Origin: Mycobacterium sp. Z3061
GTDB taxonomy: Bacteria > Actinomycetota > Actinomycetes > Mycobacteriales > Mycobacteriaceae
Direction: 5' to 3'
DNA: 64,000 nucleotides
NCBI RefSeq assembly: GCF_031583025.1
Contig: NZ_CP134062.1
Coordinates: 5,491,234-5,555,233, forward strand
A model generated the notes under the pieces. The model was not told the DNA's origin and ran no database searches. It saw only the letters and a list, made by a program, of their open reading frames with translations. The number at the start of each line of letters is the position of its first letter. Within the stretch, counting starts at the first letter, position 1. The translations under genes were made by a program, and so were the position numbers. Shown here piece by piece: positions 8,654 to 17,011 of the stretch.

Positions 8654-9523
8654 ATGTCATTTCTGACAGCAGTGCCCGCAGAATTGGCCGCCGCGGCGGC
8701 CCAGCTGGGAGCAATCGGCAGTGCACTCGCGGCGCAGAACGCAGGTGCTGCAGCCCCGACCACCGCGATCGCTCCCGCGGCCGCCGACCAGGTCTCGATC
8801 CTGCAATCCGGCATCTTCACCGCATATGGAGCTCTGTATCAGCAGATCGCCGCCGAGGCCCAGGCCATCCAAGAGCAGTTCGTGCAGACCTTGGGGCTCA
8901 GCAGCGGTACCTACGAGCAGTCCGAGGCGGCGAACGCGGCGGCTACCACGCTGGCCAACGCGGCGGCCTCACCGGCGGCATCGTCCCCGGTCGATGACTT
9001 CATCAACCAGATCAGCACGCTGCTCGGTGGCCCCGTCACCAGCGTCGGCGGCCAGCCGTTCAGCCTCTCGGGCAACTCGGCCAACGTCGCAAGCTACGAA
9101 ATCGGTAACTTCGCCTCGGCCTCCTCGAACATGCTGGGTCTGACCAGTGGTGGCCTGTTCCCGGAGGGCTTCGGTGTCCCCGAAGACCTCGCCGCGGACG
9201 CGGCAGTCGAGGGTGCCGCGATCGAGGGCGGCCTCACCAGTGCCGGCGGCGCCGTCGGTCCGGTGGCCGCCAGCGTCGGAAGCTCCACGCTCGTCGGCGC
9301 GATGTCGGCGCCGCCGAGCTGGGCCGCCGGGACCACGCTGGTGTCCAGCACCGCTCCTTCCGCGCTGTCCGGTGCCAGCATCTCGGCCGCCCCGGCGACC
9401 GCGGCCGGGGGCATCTACCCCGGCGTTCCGGGTCTGGCCTCGGCGGCACGCAACAGCGCGGGCTTCGGCGCACCGCGCTACGGCGTGAAGCCGATCGTCA
9501 TGCCGAAGCTGACGGCCGTCTAA
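8654..9523 (+). CDS. PE8: PE family protein, PE8-like
   Basis: A 289-residue PE protein. Residues 1-95 form the PE domain (MSFLTAVPAEL, Ala-rich helices, TAYGALYQQ), which pairs with a PPE partner for ESX secretion and ends in a YEQSE-type export motif near residue 89. The remainder is Ala/Gly/Ser-rich. Near residues 219-225 it has an APPSWA block and it ends with PRYGVKPIVMPK. Both features resemble the C terminus of SVP-type PPE proteins, including the neighbouring PPE. The gene starts after a good ribosome-binding site (AAAGGAG). PPE15-like and two esx genes follow on the same strand, as in Rv1040c-Rv1037c of M. tuberculosis. The product is probably exported to the cell surface by an ESX system; the exact role is unknown. 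Confidence 0.9.
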   Translation: MSFLTAVPAELAAAAAQLGAIGSALAAQNAGAAAPTTAIAPAAADQVSILQSGIFTAYGALYQQIAAEAQAIQEQFVQTLGLSSGTYEQSEAANAAATTLANAAASPAASSPVDDFINQISTLLGGPVTSVGGQPFSLSGNSANVASYEIGNFASASSNMLGLTSGGLFPEGFGVPEDLAADAAVEGAAIEGGLTSAGGAVGPVAASVGSSTLVGAMSAPPSWAAGTTLVSSTAPSALSGASISAAPATAAGGIYPGVPGLASAARNSAGFGAPRYGVKPIVMPKLTAV

Positions 9524-9575
9524 GCCACCGCACCCACCAGCGACCACCAACAAGCCAAGAGAGACGGGATAGAAA

Positions 9576-10766
9576 ATGTCTTACGCAGGTTTCCCACCCG
9601 AGGTGAACTCCGGGCTCATGTACAGCGGCGCGGGCGCCGGACCGTTCATGGCGGCCGCGGCTGCCTGGAACAACCTGGCCTCCGAGCTGAGCACCACCGC
9701 GGCCCAGTACGAGTCGATCGTCACCTCGCTGACCACCGAACAGTGGACCGGTGCCGGCTCGGCGTCCGCAGCGGCTGCCGCTCAGCCGTACGTGGAGTGG
9801 CTGACCACCACGGCGGCTGCCGCCGAGCAGGCCGGCATCCAAGCCGCCGCATCGGCGGCCGCCTATGAGGCGGCGTTCACCGCGACGGTGCCGCCGCCGG
9901 TGATCGCGGCCAACCGGGCACTGCTCGCCGCGCTGGTGGCCACCAACTTCCTGGGCATCAACACGCCGGCGATCATGGCGACTGAGGCCCAGTACATGGA
10001 GATGTGGGTCCAGGACGTCGTCGCGATGACGACCTACCAGGCCGGCGCGGCTGCGGCGGCGGTTCTCGAGCCGATCGTGCCGGCGACACAGACCACCAAC
10101 CCCGGTGGTGCGGGACTGCAGCAGGCCGCCGTCGCCGCAGCCGCGGCGGAGGGACCTGCGGCCTCGCTGGGCGACATCGTCAGCGGCCTGCAGACCGAGC
10201 TGGGCAACCTCGCGCTGGGCACCTCGTCGATCGGTACCGGCCTGTTCAATGCCTTGCCGGTGCCGGTACAGGAACTGCTCACCTCGCTGGACGGCTTCCT
10301 GGGCACCCCGCTGATCTTCAACGGCATTCAGCAGGTCGGTGTCACGGCGTCGTGGTTCATGTTCGCCGCCATCCCGAACGGCATTTTCGCCGCTCACACC
10401 ATCGACGCCAACATCGCGGCCGCAGCCGCGGAGGCGGCGGCCCCGGCGGCGGCCGCGGCCGAGGGCGCGGCCGCAGGGCTGGCCAGCGAGGTGGGAGCCG
10501 CGGGCGCGGCAGCCAGCCTGGGCGAGGCCTCTCTGGTCGGAAGCCTGTCGGTGCCAGCCAGCTGGGCGGGCGCCACCCCGGCGGTCGAGGCAGCAGCCGG
10601 AACGGCGTTGGCGGGCAGCGGCTGGACCGTCCCCGAGGAAGGCGCGGCTCCGGGAATGATGGCCGGCATGCCCGGCATGGCCGCAGCCGCCAAGGGCGCC
10701 GGCGCCTACGCCGGTCCGCGGTACGGCTTCAAGCCGATCGTCATGCCCAAGCAGGTCGTTGTGTGA
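9576..10766 (+). CDS. PPE15: PPE family protein, PPE15-like (SVP subgroup)
   Basis: A 396-residue PPE protein. The N-terminal PPE domain (about 1-175) has the FPPEVNS signature (Pro7-Pro8-Glu9) and the helix-turn WTG at 57-59. The C-terminal part is Ala/Gly-rich, with the SVP-subgroup motif LSVPASWAGATPAV near residue 325 and the ending PRYGFKPIVMPK. It begins 52 bp after PE8, and the two products are expected to form a helical heterodimer secreted by a type VII (ESX) system. In M. tuberculosis the PE8/PPE15 pair occupies the same position. The PPE-side extension probably sits at the cell surface. The reading frame is intact. Confidence 0.92.
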   Translation: MSYAGFPPEVNSGLMYSGAGAGPFMAAAAAWNNLASELSTTAAQYESIVTSLTTEQWTGAGSASAAAAAQPYVEWLTTTAAAAEQAGIQAAASAAAYEAAFTATVPPPVIAANRALLAALVATNFLGINTPAIMATEAQYMEMWVQDVVAMTTYQAGAAAAAVLEPIVPATQTTNPGGAGLQQAAVAAAAAEGPAASLGDIVSGLQTELGNLALGTSSIGTGLFNALPVPVQELLTSLDGFLGTPLIFNGIQQVGVTASWFMFAAIPNGIFAAHTIDANIAAAAAEAAAPAAAAAEGAAAGLASEVGAAGAAASLGEASLVGSLSVPASWAGATPAVEAAAGTALAGSGWTVPEEGAAPGMMAGMPGMAAAAKGAGAYAGPRYGFKPIVMPKQVVV

Positions 10767-10816
10767 CGCCAAATAAAAAGGGGGACAAGTCACTCGTTTA
10801 GGCCATCAAATAGCCG

Positions 10817-11181
<365 letters not shown>

Positions 11182-11210
11182 GCAAGGGACCTAAGAAAGG
11201 AACTTGGAAA

Positions 11211-11495
11211 ATGACGATCAATTACCAGTTCGGCGACGTCGACGCCCACGGCGCGCTCATCCGCGCCCAGGCCGCCAACCTCGAGGCCGAGCACCAGGCC
11301 ATCGTTCGCGATGTGCTGGCTGCCGGTGACTTCTGGGGCGGCGCCGGTTCGGTGGCTTGCCAGGAGTTCATCGCCCAGTTGGGCCGCAACTTCCAGGTGA
11401 TCTACGAGCAGGCCAACGCCCACGGCCAGAAGGTCCAGAGCGCCGGTAACAACATGGCGCAGACGGACAGCGCAGTCGGGTCCAGCTGGGCCTGA
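11211..11495 (+). CDS. esxI: WXG100 protein, EsxI-like (Mtb9.9 subfamily)
   Basis: A 94-residue ESAT-6-like protein starting MTINYQFGDVDAHGA, typical of the Mtb9.9 group (EsxI/L/N/O/V). It has WGG at 42-44 in the helix turn. The start is ATG 11211, preceded by the purine-rich AGAAAGGAA; the reading frame runs further upstream but without family similarity. It is the expected partner of the EsxJ-like protein encoded just before. A strong hairpin follows 20 bp after the stop, so it ends the operon. Confidence 0.93.
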   Translation: MTINYQFGDVDAHGALIRAQAANLEAEHQAIVRDVLAAGDFWGGAGSVACQEFIAQLGRNFQVIYEQANAHGQKVQSAGNNMAQTDSAVGSSWA

Positions 11496-11515
11496 TCTAC
11501 GTCTTGACCGACGGC

Positions 11516-11545
11516 GTGGCCGCACACCACCAGGTGTGCGGCCAC
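11516..11545. terminator. Strong hairpin ending the PE/PPE/esx operon
   Basis: A perfect 13-bp stem (GTGGCCGCACACC / GGTGTGCGGCCAC) with a 4-nt loop lies 20 bp after the esxI stop and is followed by GTCGTTT. The weak T-run is common in mycobacterial terminators. Confidence 0.75.
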
Positions 11546-11985
11546 GTCGTTTAAGTGCCACCTGCGCTACTCGCCCGTTGTTTGCCGGCGGGCACCGTTC
11601 TGATGGTCGATGACCACTCACACCGCCGCGACGGGCCTCGCCGCACCGCATAACGCCACGGGCCCAATGGTCGGCGGAAGTCCGCACACGGGCACCGGCG
11701 GTCACAGTGCCGCTCACACAGGACGTAAATGTGCACCGGCCGAGCATGGTTTGCTCGGCCCATGAGCGGACGCCGCCCCCGGTGCATGGCACCTCGTGTC
11801 CCAGAGCGGCTAATCCAGTTGTGCTACAGAGTTTTTGGTGGCCGCGGTCAACGCCTGCGAGCGGGGGCCGGAGGCCGCCCGATCCCGCTTGCCAGACGAA
11901 TGGGTACCGTTGCCCGGTACCATTACATTTGAGATCTCTATGAAGACCGTGACAACCATATGTGTGGTTGAAAGAATGATCCAAT
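11546..11985. promoter_or_regulatory. Gene-free stretch upstream of trcR, with operator-like dyads
   Basis: A 440-bp stretch. A 9-bp-stem hairpin lies at 11738-11760 (GGCCGAGCA/TGCTCGGCC). A dyad built on GGTACC lies at about 11900-11925. The last 65 bp before trcR are conspicuously AT-rich and include the inverted repeat AACCA-TATGTG-TGGTT at 11954-11969. M. tuberculosis TrcR is known to bind an AT-rich sequence in its own promoter, so this is the likely autoregulatory site. In H37Rv this interval contains insertion-sequence remnants (Rv1034c-Rv1036c); I see none here. Confidence 0.45.
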
Positions 11986-12759
11986 ATGACCGCAATGCAG
12001 GGATATGCGCGCAGCCAACGTCCACGCCAGGCGATCCTGGGCCAGCTGCCCCGGATCAATCGGGCTGACGGTTCACCGATCCGAGTGTTGCTGGTAGACG
12101 ACGAACCCGCGCTGACCAATCTGGTCAAGATGGCGCTGCACTACGAGGGCTGGGACGTCGAGATCGCCCACAACGGGCGCGAAGCCATCGCCAAATTCGA
12201 CCGAATCAATCCCGACGTGCTGGTCCTGGACATCATGCTGCCCGACGTGGACGGCCTGCAGATCCTGCAGCGGGTCCGGGAATCAGAGTCCTACACGCCC
12301 ACCCTGTTCCTCACCGCACGGGACTCGGTGATGGACCGGGTCACCGGTCTCACCGCCGGCGCAGATGACTACATGACGAAGCCGTTCAGCCTCGAGGAGT
12401 TGGTCGCCCGGTTACGCGGCCTACTGCGGCGTTCCAGCCATCTGGCGCCGCCCGCCGACGAGTCCCTCAAGGTGGGCGACCTGAAACTGGACGCGGCGAG
12501 CCGTGAGGTCACCCGCGGCGGCACCCCGATGTCGCTGTCGTCGACGGAGTTCGAACTGCTCCGGTTCCTGATGCGCAACCCGCGCCGCGCGCTCAGCCGC
12601 ACCGAGATCCTGGACCGTGTGTGGAACTACGACTTCGCCGGCCGCACCAGCATCGTCGACCTGTACATTTCGTACCTGAGGAAGAAGATCGACGCCGACC
12701 GAGAGCCGATGATCCACACCGTCCGTGGCATTGGATACATGCTCCGACCACCGGAATGA
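11986..12759 (+). CDS. trcR: Two-component response regulator TrcR
   Basis: A 257-residue OmpR/PhoB-family response regulator. The receiver domain (about 32-150) has the acidic pair DDE at 38-40, phosphoacceptor Asp82 in VLDIMLP and the conserved Lys in MTKPF. The C-terminal winged helix (about 160-255) has the SSTEFELLRFL and RTSIVDLYISYLRKKI blocks. An N-terminal extension of about 30 residues precedes the receiver, as in M. tuberculosis TrcR, which is also 257 residues. The gene is followed after 7 bp by the sensor kinase trcS. Autoregulation through the AT-rich upstream region is known for the M. tuberculosis protein. Confidence 0.95.
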   Translation: MTAMQGYARSQRPRQAILGQLPRINRADGSPIRVLLVDDEPALTNLVKMALHYEGWDVEIAHNGREAIAKFDRINPDVLVLDIMLPDVDGLQILQRVRESESYTPTLFLTARDSVMDRVTGLTAGADDYMTKPFSLEELVARLRGLLRRSSHLAPPADESLKVGDLKLDAASREVTRGGTPMSLSSTEFELLRFLMRNPRRALSRTEILDRVWNYDFAGRTSIVDLYISYLRKKIDADREPMIHTVRGIGYMLRPPE

Positions 12760-12766
12760 GCTTGGT

Positions 12767-14287
12767 ATGACGGGGGACCGCCAGATCCCGCGATGGCTCC
12801 CCCGTTCCCTGCGCCGACAGCTGTTGCTGGGCGTTCTCACGGTGGTGACACTGGTCCTGGTGGCCGTCGGGGTCGTCTCGGTGCTGACCCTGCGGGGCTA
12901 TGTCACCGCGATGAACGACGCCGAAGTCGCCGAATCCATGCATGCGTTCACGCACGCCTACGGCAGATACCGCAACGGCGAACACACCTCGGTCCACAAC
13001 GGCATTCCGCCCGTCTCCCAAGCTCTGCTGGAGTTCACCGGGCAAACGCCCGGGAACCTCATCGCGGTGGTCCGCGACGGCAAAGTCGTTGCCTCAGCGG
13101 TCTTTTCCGAGGATGAACCACGACCCGCACCTCCGGACGTCGTCCGCGCCATCGAGGCGCAGTCATGGACCGACGGCCCGTCGCGTATCGAGAACCTGGG
13201 CAGCCTGGGCGCGCACCAGGTCGACAGCCGCACCGCCGGGTCCGACCGTCTGGTGGTCGGCGTTTCGCTGAGCCTCGCCGACCAGATCATCGCCCGTAAG
13301 CAACTCACCACCACGCTCCTGGTGGCCACTGCGCTGGTGATCACGGCCGCGCTCACCGCCTGGGTGGTGGGTTACGCCCTGCGCCCGCTGAGCCGGGTCG
13401 CCGCGACGGCCGCGGAGGTCGCCGCCATGCCACTGGCCGACGAAGACCACAAGATCAGCGTGCGGGTCCGGCGCGAAGACACCGACCCCGACAACGAGGT
13501 CGGAATCGTCGGTCACACCCTCAACAAACTTCTCGACAACGTCGACAGCGCGCTGGCGCACCGTGTCGAATCCGATTTGCGGATGCGGCAATTCATCACC
13601 GACGCCAGTCACGAACTGCGCACACCGTTGGCGGCAATCCAGGGTTATGCCGAGTTGACTCGCCAGGACAGCTCGGCGCTGCCGCCGACCACCGAATACG
13701 CCCTGGCGCGCATCGAGTCCGAGGCGCGGCGAATGGCGTCGCTGGTCGACGAGTTGCTGCTGCTCTCCCGCCTCGGCGAAGGTCAGGATCTGCAGTCCGA
13801 AGACCTGGACTTCACCAACCTGGTGATGAACGCGGTCAACGACGCGGCAGTCGCGGCGCCGACGCACCAGTGGGTCAAAAAGCTTCCCGATCAACCGGTG
13901 TGGGTCACCGGAGACCACGCCCGACTCCATCAGGCCGTCAGCAACCTGCTCACCAACGCGTGGGTGCACACTCCCCCGGACGTCACGGTGACCACGGGCA
14001 TCACGTGCCACAGATCCCCAACCCCCGACGGCCCGAGCGCGCCCTACGTCGAATTGACGGTTACCGACGACGGACCCGACATCGACCCCGACGTCCTACC
14101 GAGGTTGTTCGAGCGCTTCGTGCGGGCCGACAAGGCCCGCTCCAACGGCGCCGGCCACGGGCTCGGTCTGGCAATCGTCAATTCGATCGTCAAGGCGCAC
14201 CGAGGGACGGTCTGCGCCGAATCCGCTAACGGAGAAACGGTCTTTCGCGTCCGGATCCCGATGATCGAACGTCCGACGTCGTCCTAG
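12767..14287 (+). CDS. trcS: Two-component sensor histidine kinase TrcS
   Basis: A 506-residue membrane histidine kinase. A first membrane segment (about 19-42) and a second (about 185-208) enclose a periplasmic sensor region. A HAMP linker follows, then the dimerisation domain with phosphoacceptor His282 in SHELRTPLA. The ATPase domain has the N box (LLTNAWVHTP), G1 (DDGPDID) and G2 (GHGLGLAIV). The start is ATG 12767, 7 bp after the trcR stop; the frame also runs back into trcR, but the family start fits here. It should phosphorylate TrcR. Its stop shares the tetranucleotide CTAG (14284-14287) with the stop of the convergent DUF6611 gene. Confidence 0.93.
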   Translation: MTGDRQIPRWLPRSLRRQLLLGVLTVVTLVLVAVGVVSVLTLRGYVTAMNDAEVAESMHAFTHAYGRYRNGEHTSVHNGIPPVSQALLEFTGQTPGNLIAVVRDGKVVASAVFSEDEPRPAPPDVVRAIEAQSWTDGPSRIENLGSLGAHQVDSRTAGSDRLVVGVSLSLADQIIARKQLTTTLLVATALVITAALTAWVVGYALRPLSRVAATAAEVAAMPLADEDHKISVRVRREDTDPDNEVGIVGHTLNKLLDNVDSALAHRVESDLRMRQFITDASHELRTPLAAIQGYAELTRQDSSALPPTTEYALARIESEARRMASLVDELLLLSRLGEGQDLQSEDLDFTNLVMNAVNDAAVAAPTHQWVKKLPDQPVWVTGDHARLHQAVSNLLTNAWVHTPPDVTVTTGITCHRSPTPDGPSAPYVELTVTDDGPDIDPDVLPRLFERFVRADKARSNGAGHGLGLAIVNSIVKAHRGTVCAESANGETVFRVRIPMIERPTSS

Positions 14288-14874
14288 CCGAGGCTTGCGG
14301 CCGACGGGCGTGACCACTCCCCCAGACGCTCGTAGGCCTCCCACCAGATCGCTTCATGCTGCACTGCGCAGATATCGCCGTACGCCAGCCGATGGTCGGC
14401 GTCAGTCAGCATGTCGACCAGCGCCCGCCAATACGTGTAACGGCATAGCTCTTGGACATCAACACTTTTGGGCATCACCACGACGGTCATGGACCTGACC
14501 GGCACGCGGGCGGGGCCACCCCGAACCAACAGCATCGCACCGGTGGCAACGTAGACGGCCGCCGCGGTCACCAGCACGGTGCCCGCTGACGCCAGCACAT
14601 CGCCGAGCAGCATCTCCGCCAACACGATCAGCGCCGCGCCACCTATCGGCCAGTCCCGCCACAGCCTCGCCGCAAACCGGTCATTGATACCCGTGCCCGG
14701 CGGGTAGATCGTCAGTCGGTAACGACGGACGCCGTACTGGCCGACCACCGCGTCGAACGAGCCCCACCGGCGGCCGCCGCCGAGCAGGCGCGGACGGACT
14801 GGCCATCTCGGCGTTGTCTCGTTAATCGGTTGCGGTGGAACCGGTTCGATGACTCGGTGTCGCGTGTCGGTCAT
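14284..14874 (-). CDS. Membrane protein of the DUF6611 type
   Basis: A 196-residue protein of unknown function, probably of the DUF6611 family found in mycobacteria. Two adjacent hydrophobic stretches (about residues 80-120: GGAALIVLAEMLLGDVLA and VLVTAAAVYVATGAMLL) suggest a membrane hairpin with cytoplasmic ends. The C-terminal region is Trp/Tyr-rich (YTYWRALVDML, EAIWWEAYERLGEW). ATG 14874 follows GAAAGG at good spacing and is preferred over the longer frame to 15051. It converges with trcS, and the two stop codons overlap in CTAG. It sits between trcS and the kdp operon, a position with no counterpart in H37Rv. Confidence 0.7.
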   Translation of the reverse strand: MTDTRHRVIEPVPPQPINETTPRWPVRPRLLGGGRRWGSFDAVVGQYGVRRYRLTIYPPGTGINDRFAARLWRDWPIGGAALIVLAEMLLGDVLASAGTVLVTAAAVYVATGAMLLVRGGPARVPVRSMTVVVMPKSVDVQELCRYTYWRALVDMLTDADHRLAYGDICAVQHEAIWWEAYERLGEWSRPSAASLG

Positions 14875-14998
14875 CCTTTCGATGTACTCCGGGACGACGA
14901 CAATCGCTCGGTTCCCAACGGATTCCATACGGCGCAACCGCGAATCTTTACACGACCTTCCGCCGGCCACCATGGCGGCCGTCACAGGTATCCCGGGG

Positions 14999-15016
14999 CG
15001 TAAAGAAAGCGTAAAG
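14999..15016. promoter_or_regulatory. Candidate KdpE site upstream of kdp
   Basis: A direct repeat CGTAAAG-N4-CGTAAAG (11-bp period) lies about 150 bp before the first kdp frame. An 11-bp direct repeat is the typical binding pattern of OmpR/PhoB-type regulators, and on the other strand it reads CTTTACG twice, which resembles the TTTAC element bound by E. coli KdpE. Binding is inferred. Confidence 0.4.
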
Positions 15017-15168
15017 GCACACCCCGATGCCGTTAGGAAAGTGTCAACCAAAGGCCCTAGCTGCGAGGGCCCGGTTAGCGTCAGGCTGACCTTGCCTTTC
15101 GAGCACTGCGCCAGGGGGCTGACTCGACGAGGCCGTTTCGTATGCGATAGCAGGCGCCGAACGGAGAC

Positions 15169-15255
15169 ATGATGGGCGTGTTGACATTTGCCGTGCTCAC
15201 GGTGGCGGTATTCGCCGTGCTGGGAATGGTGCAGAAGTTGGTCGAGCGACTGTGA
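15169..15255 (+). CDS. 28-residue membrane microprotein upstream of kdpF
   Basis: A small frame too short for usual gene calling. It starts at ATG 15169 (or ATG 15172) after GGAG and encodes a single hydrophobic helix (about residues 4-20) followed by a short charged tail QKLVERL. Its stop overlaps the GTG start of kdpF in GTGA, which implies translational coupling. The downstream kdpF start has no good ribosome-binding site of its own, which supports translation of this frame. It may be an extra small Kdp subunit or a leader peptide. I do not recognise a named family. Confidence 0.55.
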   Translation: MMGVLTFAVLTVAVFAVLGMVQKLVERL

Positions 15256-15341
15256 GTTACCAGAACATCGTCGGCCTGGTGCTGGCCGTCCTTCTCGCGC
15301 TGTTCATGGTTGGCGCACTGCTGTTTCCGGAGAGGTTCTAG
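15252..15341 (+). CDS. kdpF: Potassium-transporting ATPase KdpF subunit
   Basis: A 29-residue single-helix membrane peptide. It reads [20 protein letters not shown] and ends FPERF, the typical KdpF ending. KdpF lies beside KdpA and stabilises the KdpFABC complex in the membrane. GTG 15252 overlaps the stop of the upstream microprotein. The kdpF stop and the kdpA GTG overlap by one base (TAGTG), so translation is coupled along the operon. Confidence 0.85.
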   Translation: MSYQNIVGLVLAVLLALFMVGALLFPERF

Positions 15342-17011
15342 TGAGCACAACGACCGCCGGGATCGTCTTCCTCGTCGTTCTCGTCGTGGCGCTGGCTTTG
15401 GTCCACGTGCCTTTCGGCGACTACATGTACCGGGTCTACTCCTCGGACAACGACTTACGGGTCGAGTCATGGATCTACCGCCTCATCGGCGTCGATGCGC
15501 GCTCGGAACAGACGTGGGGCGCTTACGCACGAAGCGTGCTGGCGTTCTCCTCAATCAGCATCCTGTTCCTGTTCGCCTTGCAGCTGGTGCAGGGCGGGTT
15601 GCCGCTGCACCTGCACGACCCCGCCACGAAGATGACGCCGGCGCTGGCCTGGAACACGGCGGTCAGCTTCGTCACCAACACCAACTGGCAGGCCTACTCC
15701 GGCGAGTCCACGCAGGGCCACCTGGTCCAGATGGCGGGCCTGACGGTCCAGAACTTCGTCTCGGCAGCCGTTGGCATGGCGGTGGCAATCGCGCTGGTGC
15801 GCGGGTTCGCCCGGACGCGCACCGGCGAACTGGGCAACTTCTGGGTCGATCTGGTGCGCGGCACCTTGCGCATCCTGCTGCCCGTCGCCGTCGTCGCCGC
15901 CATTTTGCTCATCGCGGGTGGGGCGATCCAGAACTTCCACCTGCACGACCAGGTGGTGACCACCCTGGGCGGCGCCCAGCAGACGATCACCGGCGGCCCG
16001 GTGGCCAGTCAGGAAGCCATCAAAGAGCTGGGCACCAACGGCGGTGGCTTCTATAACGCCAACTCCTCCCATCCGTTCGAGAACCCCACCGCATGGACGA
16101 ACTGGCTGGAAATCTTCCTGCTGCTGGTGGTCAGCTTCTCGCTGCCCCGCACCTTCGGACGGATGGTCGGCAGCAAGAAGCAGGGTTACGCGATAGCGGC
16201 GGTCATGACGACGCTGGCCGGCATCAGCGTGTCGCTGATGTTGGGGTTCCAGCTGCAGCACCACGGCACCGTCCCGACCGCGCTCGGCGCGGCCACCGAG
16301 GGCGTCGAGCAGCGGTTCGGCGTCGCGGACTCGGCCGTCTTCGCCGATGCCACCACGCTCACCTCCACCGGCGCCGTCGACTCGTTCCACGACTCCTACA
16401 CCAGCCTGGGCGGCATGATGACGATGTTCAACATGCAGCTCGGCGAGGTCGCGCCCGGTGGCACCGGTTCGGGCCTGTACGGCATGTTGATCCTCGCGTT
16501 GATCACCGTCTTCGTCGCCGGGCTGATGGTCGGCCGGACCCCGGAATACCTGGGCAAGAAGATCAATCCGCGCGAAATCAAGCTGGCCGCAAGCTATTTC
16601 CTGGTAACGCCGCTGATCGTGCTGACCGGCACCGCGATAGCCATGGCGCTGCCGGGCGAACGGGCCGGCATGCTCAACGGTGGGCCGCACGGACTCTCGG
16701 AGATCCTGTACGCATTCACCTCCGCGGCCAACAACAACGGGTCGGCCTTCGCCGGGCTCAGCGTCAACACCGACTGGTACAACACCGCACTCGGGCTGGC
16801 AATGCTGTTCGGCCGGTTCCTGCCCATCGTGGTGGTGCTCGCTCTGGCCGGGTCGCTGGCCAGACAAGGCACCACACCGGAATCGGCGGGAACCCTGCCC
16901 ACTCACCGGCCACAGTTCGTCGGCATGGTCGCCGGCGTCACCTTGATCCTCGTCGCCCTTACGTTTCTGCCCATGCTCGCGCTCGGGCCCCTCGCTGAAG
17001 GAATTCACTGA
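15341..17011 (+). CDS. kdpA: Potassium-transporting ATPase subunit A
   Basis: A 556-residue polytopic K+-channel-like subunit of the high-affinity Kdp pump. It binds and translocates K+ and belongs to the superfamily of K+ transporters with four selectivity-filter loops; the segments [26 protein letters not shown] and [10 protein letters not shown] are visible. The GTG at 15341 overlaps the kdpF stop by one base and follows GGAGAGG; codons further upstream in frame do not match the family. The stop overlaps the kdpB ATG (TGATG). It works with KdpB, KdpC and KdpF under K+ limitation, controlled by KdpDE. Confidence 0.96.
   Translation: MSTTTAGIVFLVVLVVALALVHVPFGDYMYRVYSSDNDLRVESWIYRLIGVDARSEQTWGAYARSVLAFSSISILFLFALQLVQGGLPLHLHDPATKMTPALAWNTAVSFVTNTNWQAYSGESTQGHLVQMAGLTVQNFVSAAVGMAVAIALVRGFARTRTGELGNFWVDLVRGTLRILLPVAVVAAILLIAGGAIQNFHLHDQVVTTLGGAQQTITGGPVASQEAIKELGTNGGGFYNANSSHPFENPTAWTNWLEIFLLLVVSFSLPRTFGRMVGSKKQGYAIAAVMTTLAGISVSLMLGFQLQHHGTVPTALGAATEGVEQRFGVADSAVFADATTLTSTGAVDSFHDSYTSLGGMMTMFNMQLGEVAPGGTGSGLYGMLILALITVFVAGLMVGRTPEYLGKKINPREIKLAASYFLVTPLIVLTGTAIAMALPGERAGMLNGGPHGLSEILYAFTSAANNNGSAFAGLSVNTDWYNTALGLAMLFGRFLPIVVVLALAGSLARQGTTPESAGTLPTHRPQFVGMVAGVTLILVALTFLPMLALGPLAEGIH

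Noticed and set aside
9498..10793. Long minus-strand frame of 431 codons across PPE15
   Set aside because: It is antisense to a clear PPE gene; GC-rich third positions on one strand keep the opposite frame open, and the reading is Arg/Gly-rich without any family.
15551..17008. 485-codon minus-strand frame across kdpA
   Set aside because: Shadow of kdpA with His/Gln/Arg-rich composition and no ribosome-binding site.
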